Source: Palleronia abyssalis (GTDB lineage: Bacteria; Pseudomonadota; Alphaproteobacteria; Rhodobacterales; Rhodobacteraceae). From it: DNA of 47,566 bases. Made by a program: the position numbers and the translations under genes. Each line of letters opens with the position of its first letter. Within the stretch, counting starts at the first letter, position 1. The stretch lies in assembly GCF_900302445.1 (NCBI RefSeq), contig NZ_ONZF01000017.1, positions 1-47,566 of the forward strand. Reading direction: 5' to 3'. The notes beneath the pieces were generated by a model that saw nothing but the letters and a program-made list of their open reading frames with translations, had not been told where the DNA came from and did no database searches. This document shows, in pieces, positions 38,826-47,439 of the stretch.

Positions 38826-39526
38826 TGCTGGCCTCCTTGCGTCGGCAGGGTTTCCACGCAGATTTCTTGGTCGCCAAGGCGCAGCACCCACCTGTTGTTG
38901 ACGCCGGAGACGCGGATCACGTCATCTTCGGTCGCCATGCTGTTCACCGACCGCTCATTGCCGTTCGACCATTTGAAGATCGAAGGCACAGGCGCATTTC
39001 TGGCGAAACGGAAGTAGGTGAACGTCCCATCGTCCCAGATCGCGGTCGGTGTGATTTCTGACTGACCGCTCACGCCGTAATTGGTGTTCGGCGCACTCCG
39101 CGCGACGGCATCGCGCGGCTCAGCGCGCCGGTCCTGCGGATAATCGAACCGCACCACGTAGTGCGTCGGGTTCGAGGTCTCGGTGACGCTGAAATAGTAG
39201 CTGCGGCGATTGGTGTAGACCGTGATGTTGGTCGAGATACCTTGCGCCCCGGGCTTGATCGCAAAGGCGCGGCCTCCGGGCACCCCGTCCAGCATGAAGC
39301 CTTCCGTATCGCCGGCGATGATCGAGCGGATCGTCTCGCCCTGTCCGAACTCGATGCTCGTTACGTGGGTCATCGAGACGTTGATCCGGTAGACCTCGCC
39401 GTCGCGATAGGTGGCTGTGCGAACGCGGCTGTCGTAGTGCCCAGGTCGCGGGGAATATTCCGCCTGCGCGGCCGTGGCCGCGAGTGCGACTCCGAGAGCC
39501 AGTGTCCAGATGCCTCGTCTTTTCAT
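38822..39526 (-). CDS. virB9: VirB9 outer-membrane complex protein
   Basis: A 234-residue periplasmic protein with a signal peptide (TLALGVALAATAAQA). GHYDSRVRTATYRDGEVYRINVS is the N-terminal VirB9 block, and TPTAIWDDGTFTYFRFARN with VNNRWVLRLGDQEICVE the C-terminal one. It forms the outer-membrane core with VirB7 and VirB10. Confidence 0.92.
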   Translation of the reverse strand: MKRRGIWTLALGVALAATAAQAEYSPRPGHYDSRVRTATYRDGEVYRINVSMTHVTSIEFGQGETIRSIIAGDTEGFMLDGVPGGRAFAIKPGAQGISTNITVYTNRRSYYFSVTETSNPTHYVVRFDYPQDRRAEPRDAVARSAPNTNYGVSGQSEITPTAIWDDGTFTYFRFARNAPVPSIFKWSNGNERSVNSMATEDDVIRVSGVNNRWVLRLGDQEICVETLPTQGGQQ

Positions 39527-39530
39527 GGCG

Positions 39531-40196
39531 TCACTCCTGCCTATCGGACACGACCGCGTATTCAGTCACCGTGAAGCCGAAGGGATTGCGCCACACATCG
39601 TCTATCTGCCGCATTTGTGCGGGCCGAAACTCATAGAGCAGCGTTGCCGTGAAGCTCCCTGTCTGCGTCCCTTCATTGGACGTCAGCCGCTTCCGAAACC
39701 GCACTTGTGCCCGGTTGTTCGTAATGAGGTTGATCGAGTCGATTTGCACATCGAGCCGCGCATCCTCGCCGTAGTTGTTGGGCGGATAATCGGCGTGGCC
39801 GCTGGTCCAGAGCTGCCGCAGGGAGGATTCCGCATTCCCATCGGACATGGCCAGGACACGCTCAATTCGCACATCGTTGTCGAGCTGGTTGTAGGTCTCC
39901 CGCGCGTTCACATAGCGGTAGACTTCGGCCTGAATGATCGCCGGGCGCTCCGTCAGCGAGACGGCTTCAACCGCCGCGTTCGGAACCGCCATGCCTGTCT
40001 CACTATCCACCGGGACCACAACCGGCGGCGGGTCCACATCGAGAACCGAGACAGCCGCAGCCGCTAGGCAGCCCGCGATGCCGAAGACCGCGCTCACGAG
40101 CGCAACCTTCTGCCAGAGCCGTTCACGGCGACGAGCGCCGTAAACAAGCTCTTCTTCAATGATCTCGTCTTGTTTAGCCACGCCTGCCTCGCTCAT
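39531..40196 (-). CDS. virB8: VirB8 inner-membrane assembly protein
   Basis: A 221-residue bitopic protein. One helix lies at about 31-50 (VALVSAVFGIAGCLAAAAVS). AEVYRYVNARETYN and RLTSNEGTQTGSFTATLLYEF, with the late NPFGFTVTEY, are VirB8 hallmarks. It overlaps virB5 by 4 bp and virB9 follows 4 bases later. Confidence 0.92.
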   Translation of the reverse strand: MSEAGVAKQDEIIEEELVYGARRRERLWQKVALVSAVFGIAGCLAAAAVSVLDVDPPPVVVPVDSETGMAVPNAAVEAVSLTERPAIIQAEVYRYVNARETYNQLDNDVRIERVLAMSDGNAESSLRQLWTSGHADYPPNNYGEDARLDVQIDSINLITNNRAQVRFRKRLTSNEGTQTGSFTATLLYEFRPAQMRQIDDVWRNPFGFTVTEYAVVSDRQE

Positions 40197-41035
40197 TCGA
40201 GGTCCGGCAGGGTGAAGTCCATGAACCTCTGTTCCTCAGCGATGGCGGCCGCATCGACCACACCGCTTTGACCGGACCCTACCGTCTGAATTGCTTCGAG
40301 TTCCCACATGCGCGTCATGGCGATCGCCAGCTCCGCCGTGACGCGCGTGTTGTGATCGACGCTCGACTTGAGCGTTTCCATGTCGGGGATCATCCCGACC
40401 AGCTCATCTACCCGCTCAAGCGACTGCGCCGCCTCGCGGTGGCTGTTCTGCGCGGCCGCCGACATGACCGCCCCTGTGGAGGCGCGCGTGGCGACGTTCT
40501 CCGCGCCTCGGTTGCCGCTGGACGCCATTTCCGACAGCGTATCTTCACCGAAGCCAGCTTCGGCCAAGACGCGCTCCATCTGCGTCTGAATCTCCGGCGC
40601 CGAACCGCCCAGGAGGCCAGAGAAGTCGCCGTTGGCGACGCCTTGGGCCAAGTCGATCACGTCCTCAAATTCCTGATCGAGAAGGCCGTTAAGGTCGCCG
40701 TTCTCCATCACCATCGCGGCCACGTTCGTCGGGCCGCTCAAGGCGTCATAGGTCTCTTCGAGCTGGTCGATTTGACTTTGGAGAAGTTCGACTTGCTCAA
40801 GTAGGCGGTCGAGTTGATCCGACTGGATGCCGTAGTCTTCCAGCATCTGCTGAATTTGCCGAATTTCCTGCGCGATGTTCTGTGTATCGACCACCGGCAC
40901 GCCTTGCGCGTACGCCGGGGGCGCGGCCATGAACGCAACCGCGCTCGACAGCATGGCACCACCACCAGAGACGGCGACTGCACCCGTCAGGGCCGCCGCG
41001 CGGACCCACCGTCCTATCGTTTTCGAGATAGCCAT
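40193..41035 (-). CDS. virB5: VirB5-like pilus-tip protein
   Basis: A 280-residue exported protein. The signal ends at AYAQG near residue 45 (the N-terminus is long). VPVVDTQNIAQEIRQIQQML and the following coiled coil to about residue 95 match VirB5/TrbJ. The C-terminus RFMDFTLPDLE resembles the end of the protein encoded just upstream, so the two are paralogs. VirB5 sits at the pilus tip and touches the recipient. Confidence 0.82.
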   Translation of the reverse strand: MAISKTIGRWVRAAALTGAVAVSGGGAMLSSAVAFMAAPPAYAQGVPVVDTQNIAQEIRQIQQMLEDYGIQSDQLDRLLEQVELLQSQIDQLEETYDALSGPTNVAAMVMENGDLNGLLDQEFEDVIDLAQGVANGDFSGLLGGSAPEIQTQMERVLAEAGFGEDTLSEMASSGNRGAENVATRASTGAVMSAAAQNSHREAAQSLERVDELVGMIPDMETLKSSVDHNTRVTAELAIAMTRMWELEAIQTVGSGQSGVVDAAAIAEEQRFMDFTLPDLE

Positions 41036-42255
41036 CACTCGAAATCCTCCATTTGAAAGTCCATGAAGGCCCGCTCCTGGGCCGTTCGTGCCGCCATCGC
41101 GACTTGCTCTGCGGAAAGGGCGCGGGTCTGCGCCGCCTTGAGCCGAGTGCGGATCGCGACGAGCCGCGCCAGCTCAGCGCGCGCATAGGTGTTCAGGGCA
41201 TAGGCTTCCTGAACGTCTTCGGTCTCCCCGATCCGCTCTATGATCGCGCTGACGCGCGCTGCGGCGGCTTGCACGGAAGTCAGGGAGTAGTCGCCGTAGA
41301 CCCCGGAGCCGTAGGCCGTCATGCTCATGGTTGAGTTGGCGAGCGTCACAGGGTCGATGGTGCCAAGAGCATCCACGCCGCCGATGATCTCGAGGTAGTG
41401 GTTGTAGCGTTCGGGGATCACCTGCACGTAGTGCTGGGTTTCCTCGAACGGCGGGACGCCCCCATAGTTCTGCACGTTTCCAGGGCCGGCGTTGTAGGCC
41501 GCGAGCGCATGAATGATGTTCCCGTCGAACATATTCAGCATCGAGGCGAGGTAGCGCGCGCCGCCTTCGACTTGGAGATAGGGACTCTCGTAGTATTCCG
41601 GGTTGATGCCGAGATCGCTGGCAGTGCCCGGCATGATCTGCGTCAGACCGAACGCTCCAACCGGCGACTTGGCCCCGATGGTGAAGCGGCTTTCCTGCCA
41701 GATCAGAGCTTGGAGAAGCGCCCGCCATTGGACCGCGGACAGCCCGGCCGTGCCGACACCGGCGTTGCCGTGCGTCTCCTTTGCCACGCGGATAATCAGT
41801 CCTTCGACCGAGCCGCTGGCGTCTCCGAACCTTTCTTCGACTTCGCCGCCGCCCGTGCCCGGTTCACTGTTCCCCGCCTCGCCTTCAACGGCCCCGAACA
41901 TCTGTTCCGCGCCGGGGTTGGTATCGACGGGCGAGTAAAGCTCATCGGAAGCCGTCTCATCCGAGCTATTATCTTCGAGGCTCGCGACCATGCCCGACAC
42001 GTTCGTGTCGCCCATAGTCGCCGTCGAATGAATGTCGGCCAGAGCGTCGAGCTGTTCCTGTTTGATTTCGACCAGCCGCTCAGCGGTATCGAGAACGTCC
42101 TGTTGGAGCAGCAGATCGAGTTCCGTGCGCTCGATGATCCCCTGTATCTGCGCATTCTTCTGTGCATCGAAGACAGGGACGCCCTGCGCCCCTGCCACGC
42201 CGGGCAGGACGGTCAATGCTGTGCAGAGCATGAGCGCCGGGAGCTTAGTCGCCAT
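41035..42255 (-). CDS. VirB5-like protein with inserted transglycosylase domain
   Basis: A 406-residue exported protein, ATG at 42255 (MATKLPA) behind GGAAGG; it overlaps the lipoprotein gene by 11 bp. The signal is cut near VAGAQ-G. The mature start GVPVFDAQKNAQIQGIIERTELDL and the end RAFMDFQMEDFE mirror the VirB5-like neighbour. Between them residues about 175-300 form a lysozyme-like transglycosylase: WQESRFTIGAKSPVGAFGLTQIMPGTA with the catalytic Glu, and [13 protein letters not shown]. It may cut peptidoglycan exactly where the pilus assembles. It is the second such enzyme of the operon, besides virB1. Confidence 0.8.
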   Translation of the reverse strand: MATKLPALMLCTALTVLPGVAGAQGVPVFDAQKNAQIQGIIERTELDLLLQQDVLDTAERLVEIKQEQLDALADIHSTATMGDTNVSGMVASLEDNSSDETASDELYSPVDTNPGAEQMFGAVEGEAGNSEPGTGGGEVEERFGDASGSVEGLIIRVAKETHGNAGVGTAGLSAVQWRALLQALIWQESRFTIGAKSPVGAFGLTQIMPGTASDLGINPEYYESPYLQVEGGARYLASMLNMFDGNIIHALAAYNAGPGNVQNYGGVPPFEETQHYVQVIPERYNHYLEIIGGVDALGTIDPVTLANSTMSMTAYGSGVYGDYSLTSVQAAAARVSAIIERIGETEDVQEAYALNTYARAELARLVAIRTRLKAAQTRALSAEQVAMAARTAQERAFMDFQMEDFE

Positions 42256-42406
42256 CGGAGACAACCTTCCAGTGCTCCGAGTTCACCGGCGTGAAGGTGC
42301 AAGGCCCGTCAGTCGGGGCGAAGTTAAAGCACTCAGCGGTCGAGGGCTGATAGCCGCACCCGGCAAGGGTCACGGCCATCAGCAGGGCAGCGGTCAAGAG
42401 CTTCAT
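42245..42406 (-). CDS. virB7: VirB7-like outer-membrane lipoprotein
   Basis: A 53-residue gene that is easily missed. MKLLTAALLMAVTLAGCGYQ has a lipobox LAGC with the lipid-bearing Cys at 17. Two further cysteines (26 and 36) may pair with VirB9, as known for VirB7. Its ATG overlaps the virB4 stop by 4 bp, and it ends inside the next gene. Size, lipobox and place fit VirB7; sequence similarity is not sure because the family is short. Confidence 0.78.
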   Translation of the reverse strand: MKLLTAALLMAVTLAGCGYQPSTAECFNFAPTDGPCTFTPVNSEHWKVVSDGD

Positions 42407-44751
42407 CCGATCCTCCAGAAATCCGGGCGGTCGCGGTAGTCTTCCCCGACCAGTTCCTCGCCCTTTTCCATCCCGCCCAGGATGGTCAGAAGGTTGCCCA
42501 GCGGGCTCAGATCGGCATCGACCAGGACCGAGCCCTGATCGTCGCGCACAAGCCCGAGGCGCGAGTTGCTGCCCGAGTTGAGCAGCATGTCGAGTTCCTT
42601 GTCGTGCAGGCCGAGCAGGTCATAGTCGCTGCGGCGTGCCCGTATGTTGGGGAGAAGGATTTGCGTCGGGACCGCCTCAACGATGGTCTGACCAACGTTC
42701 GTCCTTTTGAGCTGGCTGGCATACTGCGTCATCATCACGACGACCGCGTTCTGCTTCCGGGCCGTGACGAGCCAGTTGCTCAGTCGCTCCGCGAAGTAGG
42801 GGTTATCGAGCGCCTTCCACGCTTCATCAATGACGATGATCGTGCGGCGTCGATCCTCGATTTTCCGCTCCACCCGGCGGAACAGATACGAGAGGACCGC
42901 CATGCGCTCTTTCTCGCTTTCGCTGTCCAAGATTCCGGTCAGATCGAAACCAACCGTCTCGCCTTCGAGCGAGAACGTGTCCTCTTGGTTGTTCCCGAAA
43001 ATCCAGCCGTAGCGTCCGCCTTCGGTCCACTCGACAAGGCGCTCATGCAGATCGCCTTCGTCGTCGGTCGAGCTGAACAGAGAGGCCAAGTCCGTCCAGT
43101 TGCGAAGATCCTCGCGCGCTTCCGCGTTCTGCCGCACGACCTCTTGGATGCGGTTCACCTGCGTGGGCGTCAGCGGCTTGTCGGAGCGATGAACCAAAGC
43201 GGAGAGCCAGTCGGAAAGCCATGCCTGCCCGCGCGCGTCGATCTCTGTGCGGAGCGGATTTAGGCCGGTCTTCTCGCCCGCGTTGATGGACGTGTAGCGA
43301 CCGCCGTTGGCGCGCACCGCCATTTCCATCCCGCGCCGGTAATCGAAGACGAACAGCCGCGCGCCCGCGCGCTTCGCCTGCGTCATCAGAAAGGCGGCGA
43401 GAACGGACTTGCCCGAGCCAGGGCGTCCGAGGATCAGGGTATGCCCCCCGGTCGGCTCTTTCTCGGGCGACCCTTCCTCATGGAAGTTGAAGTGGAAGCC
43501 GCCCCTATCCACGGTCGGGAACATAGTGACGGGAACGCCCCAAGGGACGCGCTCGCCGGTCTTACCCATCTGAGGGCGATGGAAGGCGGCATAGTCCGCG
43601 AAGTTGTGGTTCGTGACCGCCGCCTTACGGCTTCGCTTGGCTCCATTTCCGGGGTGCTGCGCGAAGTAATGCGTCTTAGCCGCAAAGCTCTCATTCACCA
43701 TCGTGACGCCTTCTGTCGTCGCGATGTTGCGCACTTCGGCGCCGATGCTATCGAGCTTTTCTTCGGTCTCCGCGAATACCGTCACCGTCATGTGGTGTAG
43801 CCCGAAGCTCAGCCGCCCGGTTTCGAGATCATCGAGCGCGGTCGGCATTTCCTCCAGGAGCGACATTGCGCCGTTGTCTGACGCGCGACGAAGCCGCATC
43901 TGGCGCTTAATGCGCCCCGCCATGACGTTCGAGTTGATGGTGCTGAAAGACTGCGTGACGACCATATCGACCGGCAGGTTCAGATCATCGAACATCGTGC
44001 ACTGCGACGTGCTGTGATAGCTCTTGAGCGCAAAGGTGGTCCCTACGCGCCGTCCTATGGTGCCTTCGGACAGGTAGAAGTTCGGGCCTTTGAACGTGAC
44101 GCGCGTGTTCGCCACGTCTTGCGCCACATAACCATAAGACGAGCCGCGATAGATCGGGCTTTCCCGCCCCACATTCAGCGCGCCGAGGAAGCCCAGCAGC
44201 TCACCTTCCTCAGCCGACAGAAGCCGCGCGTTGAGGTTCCCAAAAGTCGAGCGCAGAAAGTTCGTGACCTCGTAGAGTCGCCGCAGGGCCTTTTCCGTCT
44301 CGCTCCGGAGCGTTGCCATCGACTTCGCGCGGCGCAACGGCACGTTCGCCCCGAGCGTTGGGCGACGCATCACCGTCAGCGTGAGGGTCTTGTCGCGTAG
44401 CTTTCCATCGTCCAGGTGCGCTCGCCAACGGTTATCGACCGCCTCGGCAAAATCACCCCCGTTGACAGGCGGCAGGCCGTGTTCGACAGGCCGCGAAACC
44501 TTATGGACGTAGAAGCTGTAGTCCGATCCTGACTGCGCCACGACATGCGCGAAGAGCGCCCGCGTCTTGTCGAGCAATTCGTCTTCGGTGGTGGTGCTGT
44601 TCAGACCGTCGAGCCGGATGCACTGCATCAGCTCGTTTCCGCGCGTGCGGATCGTCTTGTCATCGACCAGCGACACGTAAGGCAGCAGCGAGGCCATCTT
44701 GCGTTCGCGGGCAAACCACGTCGGCAGGAGTTCGTTGTCTTCAAGGGACAT
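42403..44751 (-). CDS. virB4: VirB4 ATPase
   Basis: A 782-residue ATPase; ATG at 44751 follows GGGGGAG, and the gene overlaps the virB3 end. Walker A is HTLILGRPGSGKSVLAAFL, the following DYRRGMEMAVRANGG and the Walker B block TIIVIDEAWKALDNPYFAERL are characteristic. It drives pilus subunit extraction and substrate movement. Length is normal (about 790). Confidence 0.93.
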   Translation of the reverse strand: MSLEDNELLPTWFARERKMASLLPYVSLVDDKTIRTRGNELMQCIRLDGLNSTTTEDELLDKTRALFAHVVAQSGSDYSFYVHKVSRPVEHGLPPVNGGDFAEAVDNRWRAHLDDGKLRDKTLTLTVMRRPTLGANVPLRRAKSMATLRSETEKALRRLYEVTNFLRSTFGNLNARLLSAEEGELLGFLGALNVGRESPIYRGSSYGYVAQDVANTRVTFKGPNFYLSEGTIGRRVGTTFALKSYHSTSQCTMFDDLNLPVDMVVTQSFSTINSNVMAGRIKRQMRLRRASDNGAMSLLEEMPTALDDLETGRLSFGLHHMTVTVFAETEEKLDSIGAEVRNIATTEGVTMVNESFAAKTHYFAQHPGNGAKRSRKAAVTNHNFADYAAFHRPQMGKTGERVPWGVPVTMFPTVDRGGFHFNFHEEGSPEKEPTGGHTLILGRPGSGKSVLAAFLMTQAKRAGARLFVFDYRRGMEMAVRANGGRYTSINAGEKTGLNPLRTEIDARGQAWLSDWLSALVHRSDKPLTPTQVNRIQEVVRQNAEAREDLRNWTDLASLFSSTDDEGDLHERLVEWTEGGRYGWIFGNNQEDTFSLEGETVGFDLTGILDSESEKERMAVLSYLFRRVERKIEDRRRTIIVIDEAWKALDNPYFAERLSNWLVTARKQNAVVVMMTQYASQLKRTNVGQTIVEAVPTQILLPNIRARRSDYDLLGLHDKELDMLLNSGSNSRLGLVRDDQGSVLVDADLSPLGNLLTILGGMEKGEELVGEDYRDRPDFWRIG

Positions 44752-45019
44752 AGCTATCTCCCCCGTGCTGGCGACGGTTTCGCGTGGGCGGAGTTTCTTG
44801 GAGAGTGGTCGCAATCACGTCGATGAAATGCGGATCCCAATCCGCCGCCTTCCAGAGAACCGGGTAGGCGGCAAGGGCCAGCAGCGCGACGATGACGCTT
44901 TGCACCCAAAGGAAGACCAGAACAGACCCGAACATCCAGATCATCGCATACATGATCGGCAAGCCGAGCAGCTTGGGTGGTTGCGTCAGACCTAGATAAA
45001 CACGGGACTGCTCTGTCAT
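44741..45019 (-). CDS. virB3: VirB3 inner-membrane protein
   Basis: A 92-residue protein. YLGLTQPPKLLGLPIMYAM is the conserved VirB3 start, and two helices follow (about 20-60). It ends 11 bp inside virB4, the usual partner, with which it is fused in some systems. Confidence 0.9.
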   Translation of the reverse strand: MTEQSRVYLGLTQPPKLLGLPIMYAMIWMFGSVLVFLWVQSVIVALLALAAYPVLWKAADWDPHFIDVIATTLQETPPTRNRRQHGGDSYVP

Positions 45020-45031
45020 CGCTTTTCGACC

Positions 45032-45322
45032 TCAGTTATTCCAGATGGTCGAAACAATGGTCGGCGCCGCTGCGACGCCGGCGATGGCGATCACGGTCCA
45101 AAGCGCCTGCCGGAAGTCGAGAATCCCGAACAGCCAAGTCAGGAAGACCCCGATCAAGGCGAGCGTCCCGATCACCATGCCGAGCGGGCCGGTGATGGCG
45201 TCCACGATGCCTTGCAGAAGGTCTTGTACCGGCGACAGGTCCAGCTCTTGAGCGAGCGCCGGTTCGGCTATGACAAAGGTCAACACGACCGCCATAGCCA
45301 CGTGAGTGATATTCGACTTCAT
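45032..45322 (-). CDS. virB2: VirB2 pilin
   Basis: A 96-residue pilin precursor; ATG at 45322 follows AAGGAG. The signal is cut at ALAQ-E near 25, leaving two hydrophobic helices ([21 protein letters not shown] and [20 protein letters not shown]) with a short loop, the VirB2 design. It overlaps the virB1 end by 4 bp. It forms the pilus shaft. Confidence 0.92.
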   Translation of the reverse strand: MKSNITHVAMAVVLTFVIAEPALAQELDLSPVQDLLQGIVDAITGPLGMVIGTLALIGVFLTWLFGILDFRQALWTVIAIAGVAAAPTIVSTIWNN

Positions 45323-46233
45323 CCTAGATCTCCTTGCAGCCTTGCGAAGACCCCCATGACCTTGAGGACGTGATTTTGGGTCTCGCGGTACGGGGGTATT
45401 CCCCCGTTCTCGACCACGGCCGCTGGCCCTGCGTTGTAGGCAGCGAGGGCGAGCCGTGGGTCCTGGAACCGGGCGAGCTGGGTCAGAAGATACCGAGCCG
45501 ACCCGTCCAGATTTTCCTGCCAATCGTGCGGGTCCACTCCGAGGGTAGACGCCGTAGCAGGCATGAGTTGCCCGAGCCCGATCGCGCCCACATGGCTTCG
45601 AGCGTTCGGATCGTAGGCACTCTCGATTTCGATGTTTGCGCGGAAAAAGCGGCGCCACTCCGAGACGGACATGCCGACGCGCCGTAGCGCCGGGTGCGAC
45701 CCGTAGCGCATCGCCGTCGTATCAATTGCTTGGAGGACCGCAGCGGGCGGAACGACCGCGCGCGGAACTTGCACCGCGGCTTCGGCTTCGCCGCCCTCTT
45801 CATCTTCCTCGTCTTCGTTGAACAGGAAAATGCTATCCCCGTCCGACCGGCGCGCATCGCCGTAGGTGCGAGAAAAACCGTTCTGTGGAGATTGCGCTTC
45901 GAGGCTTCCGTCCGACCGCATCACCATGACCATTCCCTGCGCGTTCGCAGGCGGCGTGGTGAGCGCGGCGGCTACGAGAGCCGCACCAAGGAGAGCGCTA
46001 CTCTGACGCTTCGTCTTGTTTTCGTAGGAGGCGTTGAGACGCCCGAGTGCCCGCTTCCAGTGGAATCTCGATGAACTTGCATCCCTGATCGTGCAGGAAG
46101 GAGATGAGACCCGGAGCCGTTCGGAAATACCGAGGGGCGAGGTCCTTTTCCCCTTTGCCTTTTCCTCGTGCCGTGACGAGCAAATGTTCTTCGCCGTTGT
46201 CGTCCGAGACAGCCCGGAGATACCAGCGACCAT
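45319..46233 (-). CDS. virB1: VirB1 lytic transglycosylase (start uncertain)
   Basis: The C-terminal 160 residues are a lysozyme-like transglycosylase: [26 protein letters not shown] with the catalytic Glu, [13 protein letters not shown], and [13 protein letters not shown]. An acidic linker [14 protein letters not shown] precedes it. A good signal peptide, [20 protein letters not shown] to ANAQ, lies at about 46017-45940, but no ATG, GTG or TTG precedes it in frame within 160 bp. The nearest ATG that keeps it is 46233, inside the upstream gene; the ATG at 45933 would remove the signal. A rare start codon or a lost start is possible. It opens the cell wall for the channel. Confidence 0.75.
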   Translation of the reverse strand: MVAGISGLSRTTTAKNICSSRHEEKAKGKRTSPLGISERLRVSSPSCTIRDASSSRFHWKRALGRLNASYENKTKRQSSALLGAALVAAALTTPPANAQGMVMVMRSDGSLEAQSPQNGFSRTYGDARRSDGDSIFLFNEDEEDEEGGEAEAAVQVPRAVVPPAAVLQAIDTTAMRYGSHPALRRVGMSVSEWRRFFRANIEIESAYDPNARSHVGAIGLGQLMPATASTLGVDPHDWQENLDGSARYLLTQLARFQDPRLALAAYNAGPAAVVENGGIPPYRETQNHVLKVMGVFARLQGDLG

Positions 46234-46351
46234 ACCAGGTTGCGTGCTGCTTGAAGGCGCTTTCCGAGCAGACGATCTCCGCTCGATACCCGCGCTCGAG
46301 TAAGTTTCTGAATGTCTCTTCGACGACCACATTAGGCGCTGCTTTGAACAT
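45998..46351 (-). CDS. First gene of the virB operon, unknown
   Basis: A 117-residue cytosolic protein counted from ATG 46351 ([10 protein letters not shown]), which has AGGAGG 13 bp before it; a GTG at 46414 would add 21 residues. [46 protein letters not shown] and [24 protein letters not shown] suggest a small alpha/beta fold that may bind nucleic acid. It overlaps virB1 in another frame and shares its promoter region, so it may control or assist the operon. No family recognised. Confidence 0.65.
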   Translation of the reverse strand: MFKAAPNVVVEETFRNLLERGYRAEIVCSESAFKQHATWYGRWYLRAVSDDNGEEHLLVTARGKGKGEKDLAPRYFRTAPGLISFLHDQGCKFIEIPLEAGTRASQRLLRKQDEASE

Positions 46352-46418
46352 GCGTCCGGCCTGGCCTCCTAGCTCACGAGCATCGGAGACGCGCACCAGA
46401 CAAGGCGCCGCCACCGAT

Positions 46419-46428
46419 ACAATATTGT
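46419..46428. promoter_or_regulatory. Perfect 10-bp palindrome ACAATATTGT (copy 2)
   Basis: Same palindrome as at 132-141. It lies between the leftward virB leader gene and the rightward small secreted-protein gene. A second inverted repeat, CTGCAA (46437-46442) and TTGCAG (46452-46457), lies 8 bp further. Together they look like a control region for the virB operon. Confidence 0.42.
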
Positions 46429-46532
46429 TATTTTGTCTGCAACCGTACAGATTGCAGGCAGCGTCGGCTCTACCCGGTCTCGGGGAATCCGGGTGACAAC
46501 CAATTTACCATTGCAACACAAGGGGTTCACCT

Positions 46533-46820
46533 ATGATGTGCGGTCACTTTCACCCTCTAAACACTACAGTAATTTTGTTGATTTTTCTGGCCTTCCCAGC
46601 TCATTCTCAGAGCTGTCTACCACCAGAAAAACCATATTTGCCATCAGCGGAGAGCGAGGTGCGCGAGTATGCCGACCTGTTGCGCCAGGACTTCGAGAAC
46701 TATCTGTCCGAAGTCTCGGATTACATCGGCTGTCTGGATCAGGAGCGCGTGCGCGCCTTCCGCGAGGCCCAAGAGGTCACAGAGCAGTATCAGCGGTTCA
46801 TCGAGATTGTCAGGGACTAG
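46533..46820 (+). CDS. Small secreted protein, conserved on related plasmids
   Basis: A 95-residue protein with a signal peptide (NTTVILLIFLAFPAHSQS, cut near AHSQ-S). The mature part, CLPPEKPYLPSAESEVREYAD followed by LLRQDFENYLSEVSDYIGCLD, has two cysteines and is mostly helical. I recall similar short proteins on Rhodobacteraceae plasmids, without a known function. It ends in a CTAG shared with the stop of the convergent resolvase gene. Confidence 0.65.
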   Translation: MMCGHFHPLNTTVILLIFLAFPAHSQSCLPPEKPYLPSAESEVREYADLLRQDFENYLSEVSDYIGCLDQERVRAFREAQEVTEQYQRFIEIVRD

Positions 46821-47422
46821 CTGTCGCCGGAGCCTTCGTGGATCGCCTTGGCAACCGTGGTTCGGCTGATCTGTAGCTCCTTGGCAATCCATCTTTGACT
46901 GCGGCCCTCGGCCGCCAACGCCCGGATTTTCCGACCGTGCCGCCGCACTACCGGCGCATCGCCTTCCTGCCGCCCCAAGGTTTTTCCTTTGGCCCGAGCG
47001 GCTTCCAGCCCCGATTTGACGCGCTCAGAGAGTAGTGCCGTCTCAAACTCCGCCACGCCCGCGAGGAAGGTCGAGATCATCTTTCCCATCGGAGACGACA
47101 CGTCCAACTCAAGACCGTTCAACGTCAGAAGCGAAACCTTCTTCGCTTCCAGCTCACTCAGTGTTGAGAGAAGGTCCGAGGTCGAACGCCCCCATCGCGA
47201 CAATTCGACGACCGCGATTGCATCCACTTCGCGCCGCTTTGCCATCGCCAGAAGCCGCGCACGACCGGGCCGACTGTCCCGCCGTCCACTGGCTGTCTCG
47301 CACTCTTCCGCGACGATCTCGTAGCCTGCCCGCTCTGCAAAGGCCCGCAGCTCGCGCAACTGGCGCTCGCCGTTTTGCTCCGGCGTCGAGACCCGCGCAT
47401 AAATGGCAATCTTGTGGCCCAT
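46817..47422 (-). CDS. Serine resolvase/invertase
   Basis: A 201-residue site-specific recombinase; ATG at 47422 begins MGHKIAIYARVS, where the serine in YARVS is the nucleophile. RQLRELRAFAERAGYE, VVELSRWGRSTSDLL and FLAGVAEFETALLSERVKSGL are the catalytic and dimer-helix blocks. The C-terminal helix-turn-helix (RWIAKELQISRTTVAKAI) binds the crossover site. It probably resolves plasmid dimers. It is convergent with the secreted-protein gene, and its promoter lies in the region that closes the circle. Confidence 0.9.
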   Translation of the reverse strand: MGHKIAIYARVSTPEQNGERQLRELRAFAERAGYEIVAEECETASGRRDSRPGRARLLAMAKRREVDAIAVVELSRWGRSTSDLLSTLSELEAKKVSLLTLNGLELDVSSPMGKMISTFLAGVAEFETALLSERVKSGLEAARAKGKTLGRQEGDAPVVRRHGRKIRALAAEGRSQRWIAKELQISRTTVAKAIHEGSGDS

Positions 47423-47439
47423 TTGAACCCCCCTGCGGA

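Noticed and set aside
38826-38891. N-terminal extension of VirB10
   Set aside because: The ATG at 38825 overlaps the virB9 stop, as at other gene borders of the operon, and the extra residues are Arg/Pro-rich out-of-frame virB9 sequence.
45323-45658. Long N-terminal extension of VirB2
   Set aside because: The ATG at 45322 has AAGGAG and starts the pilin signal peptide; the extension is an out-of-frame reading of virB1.
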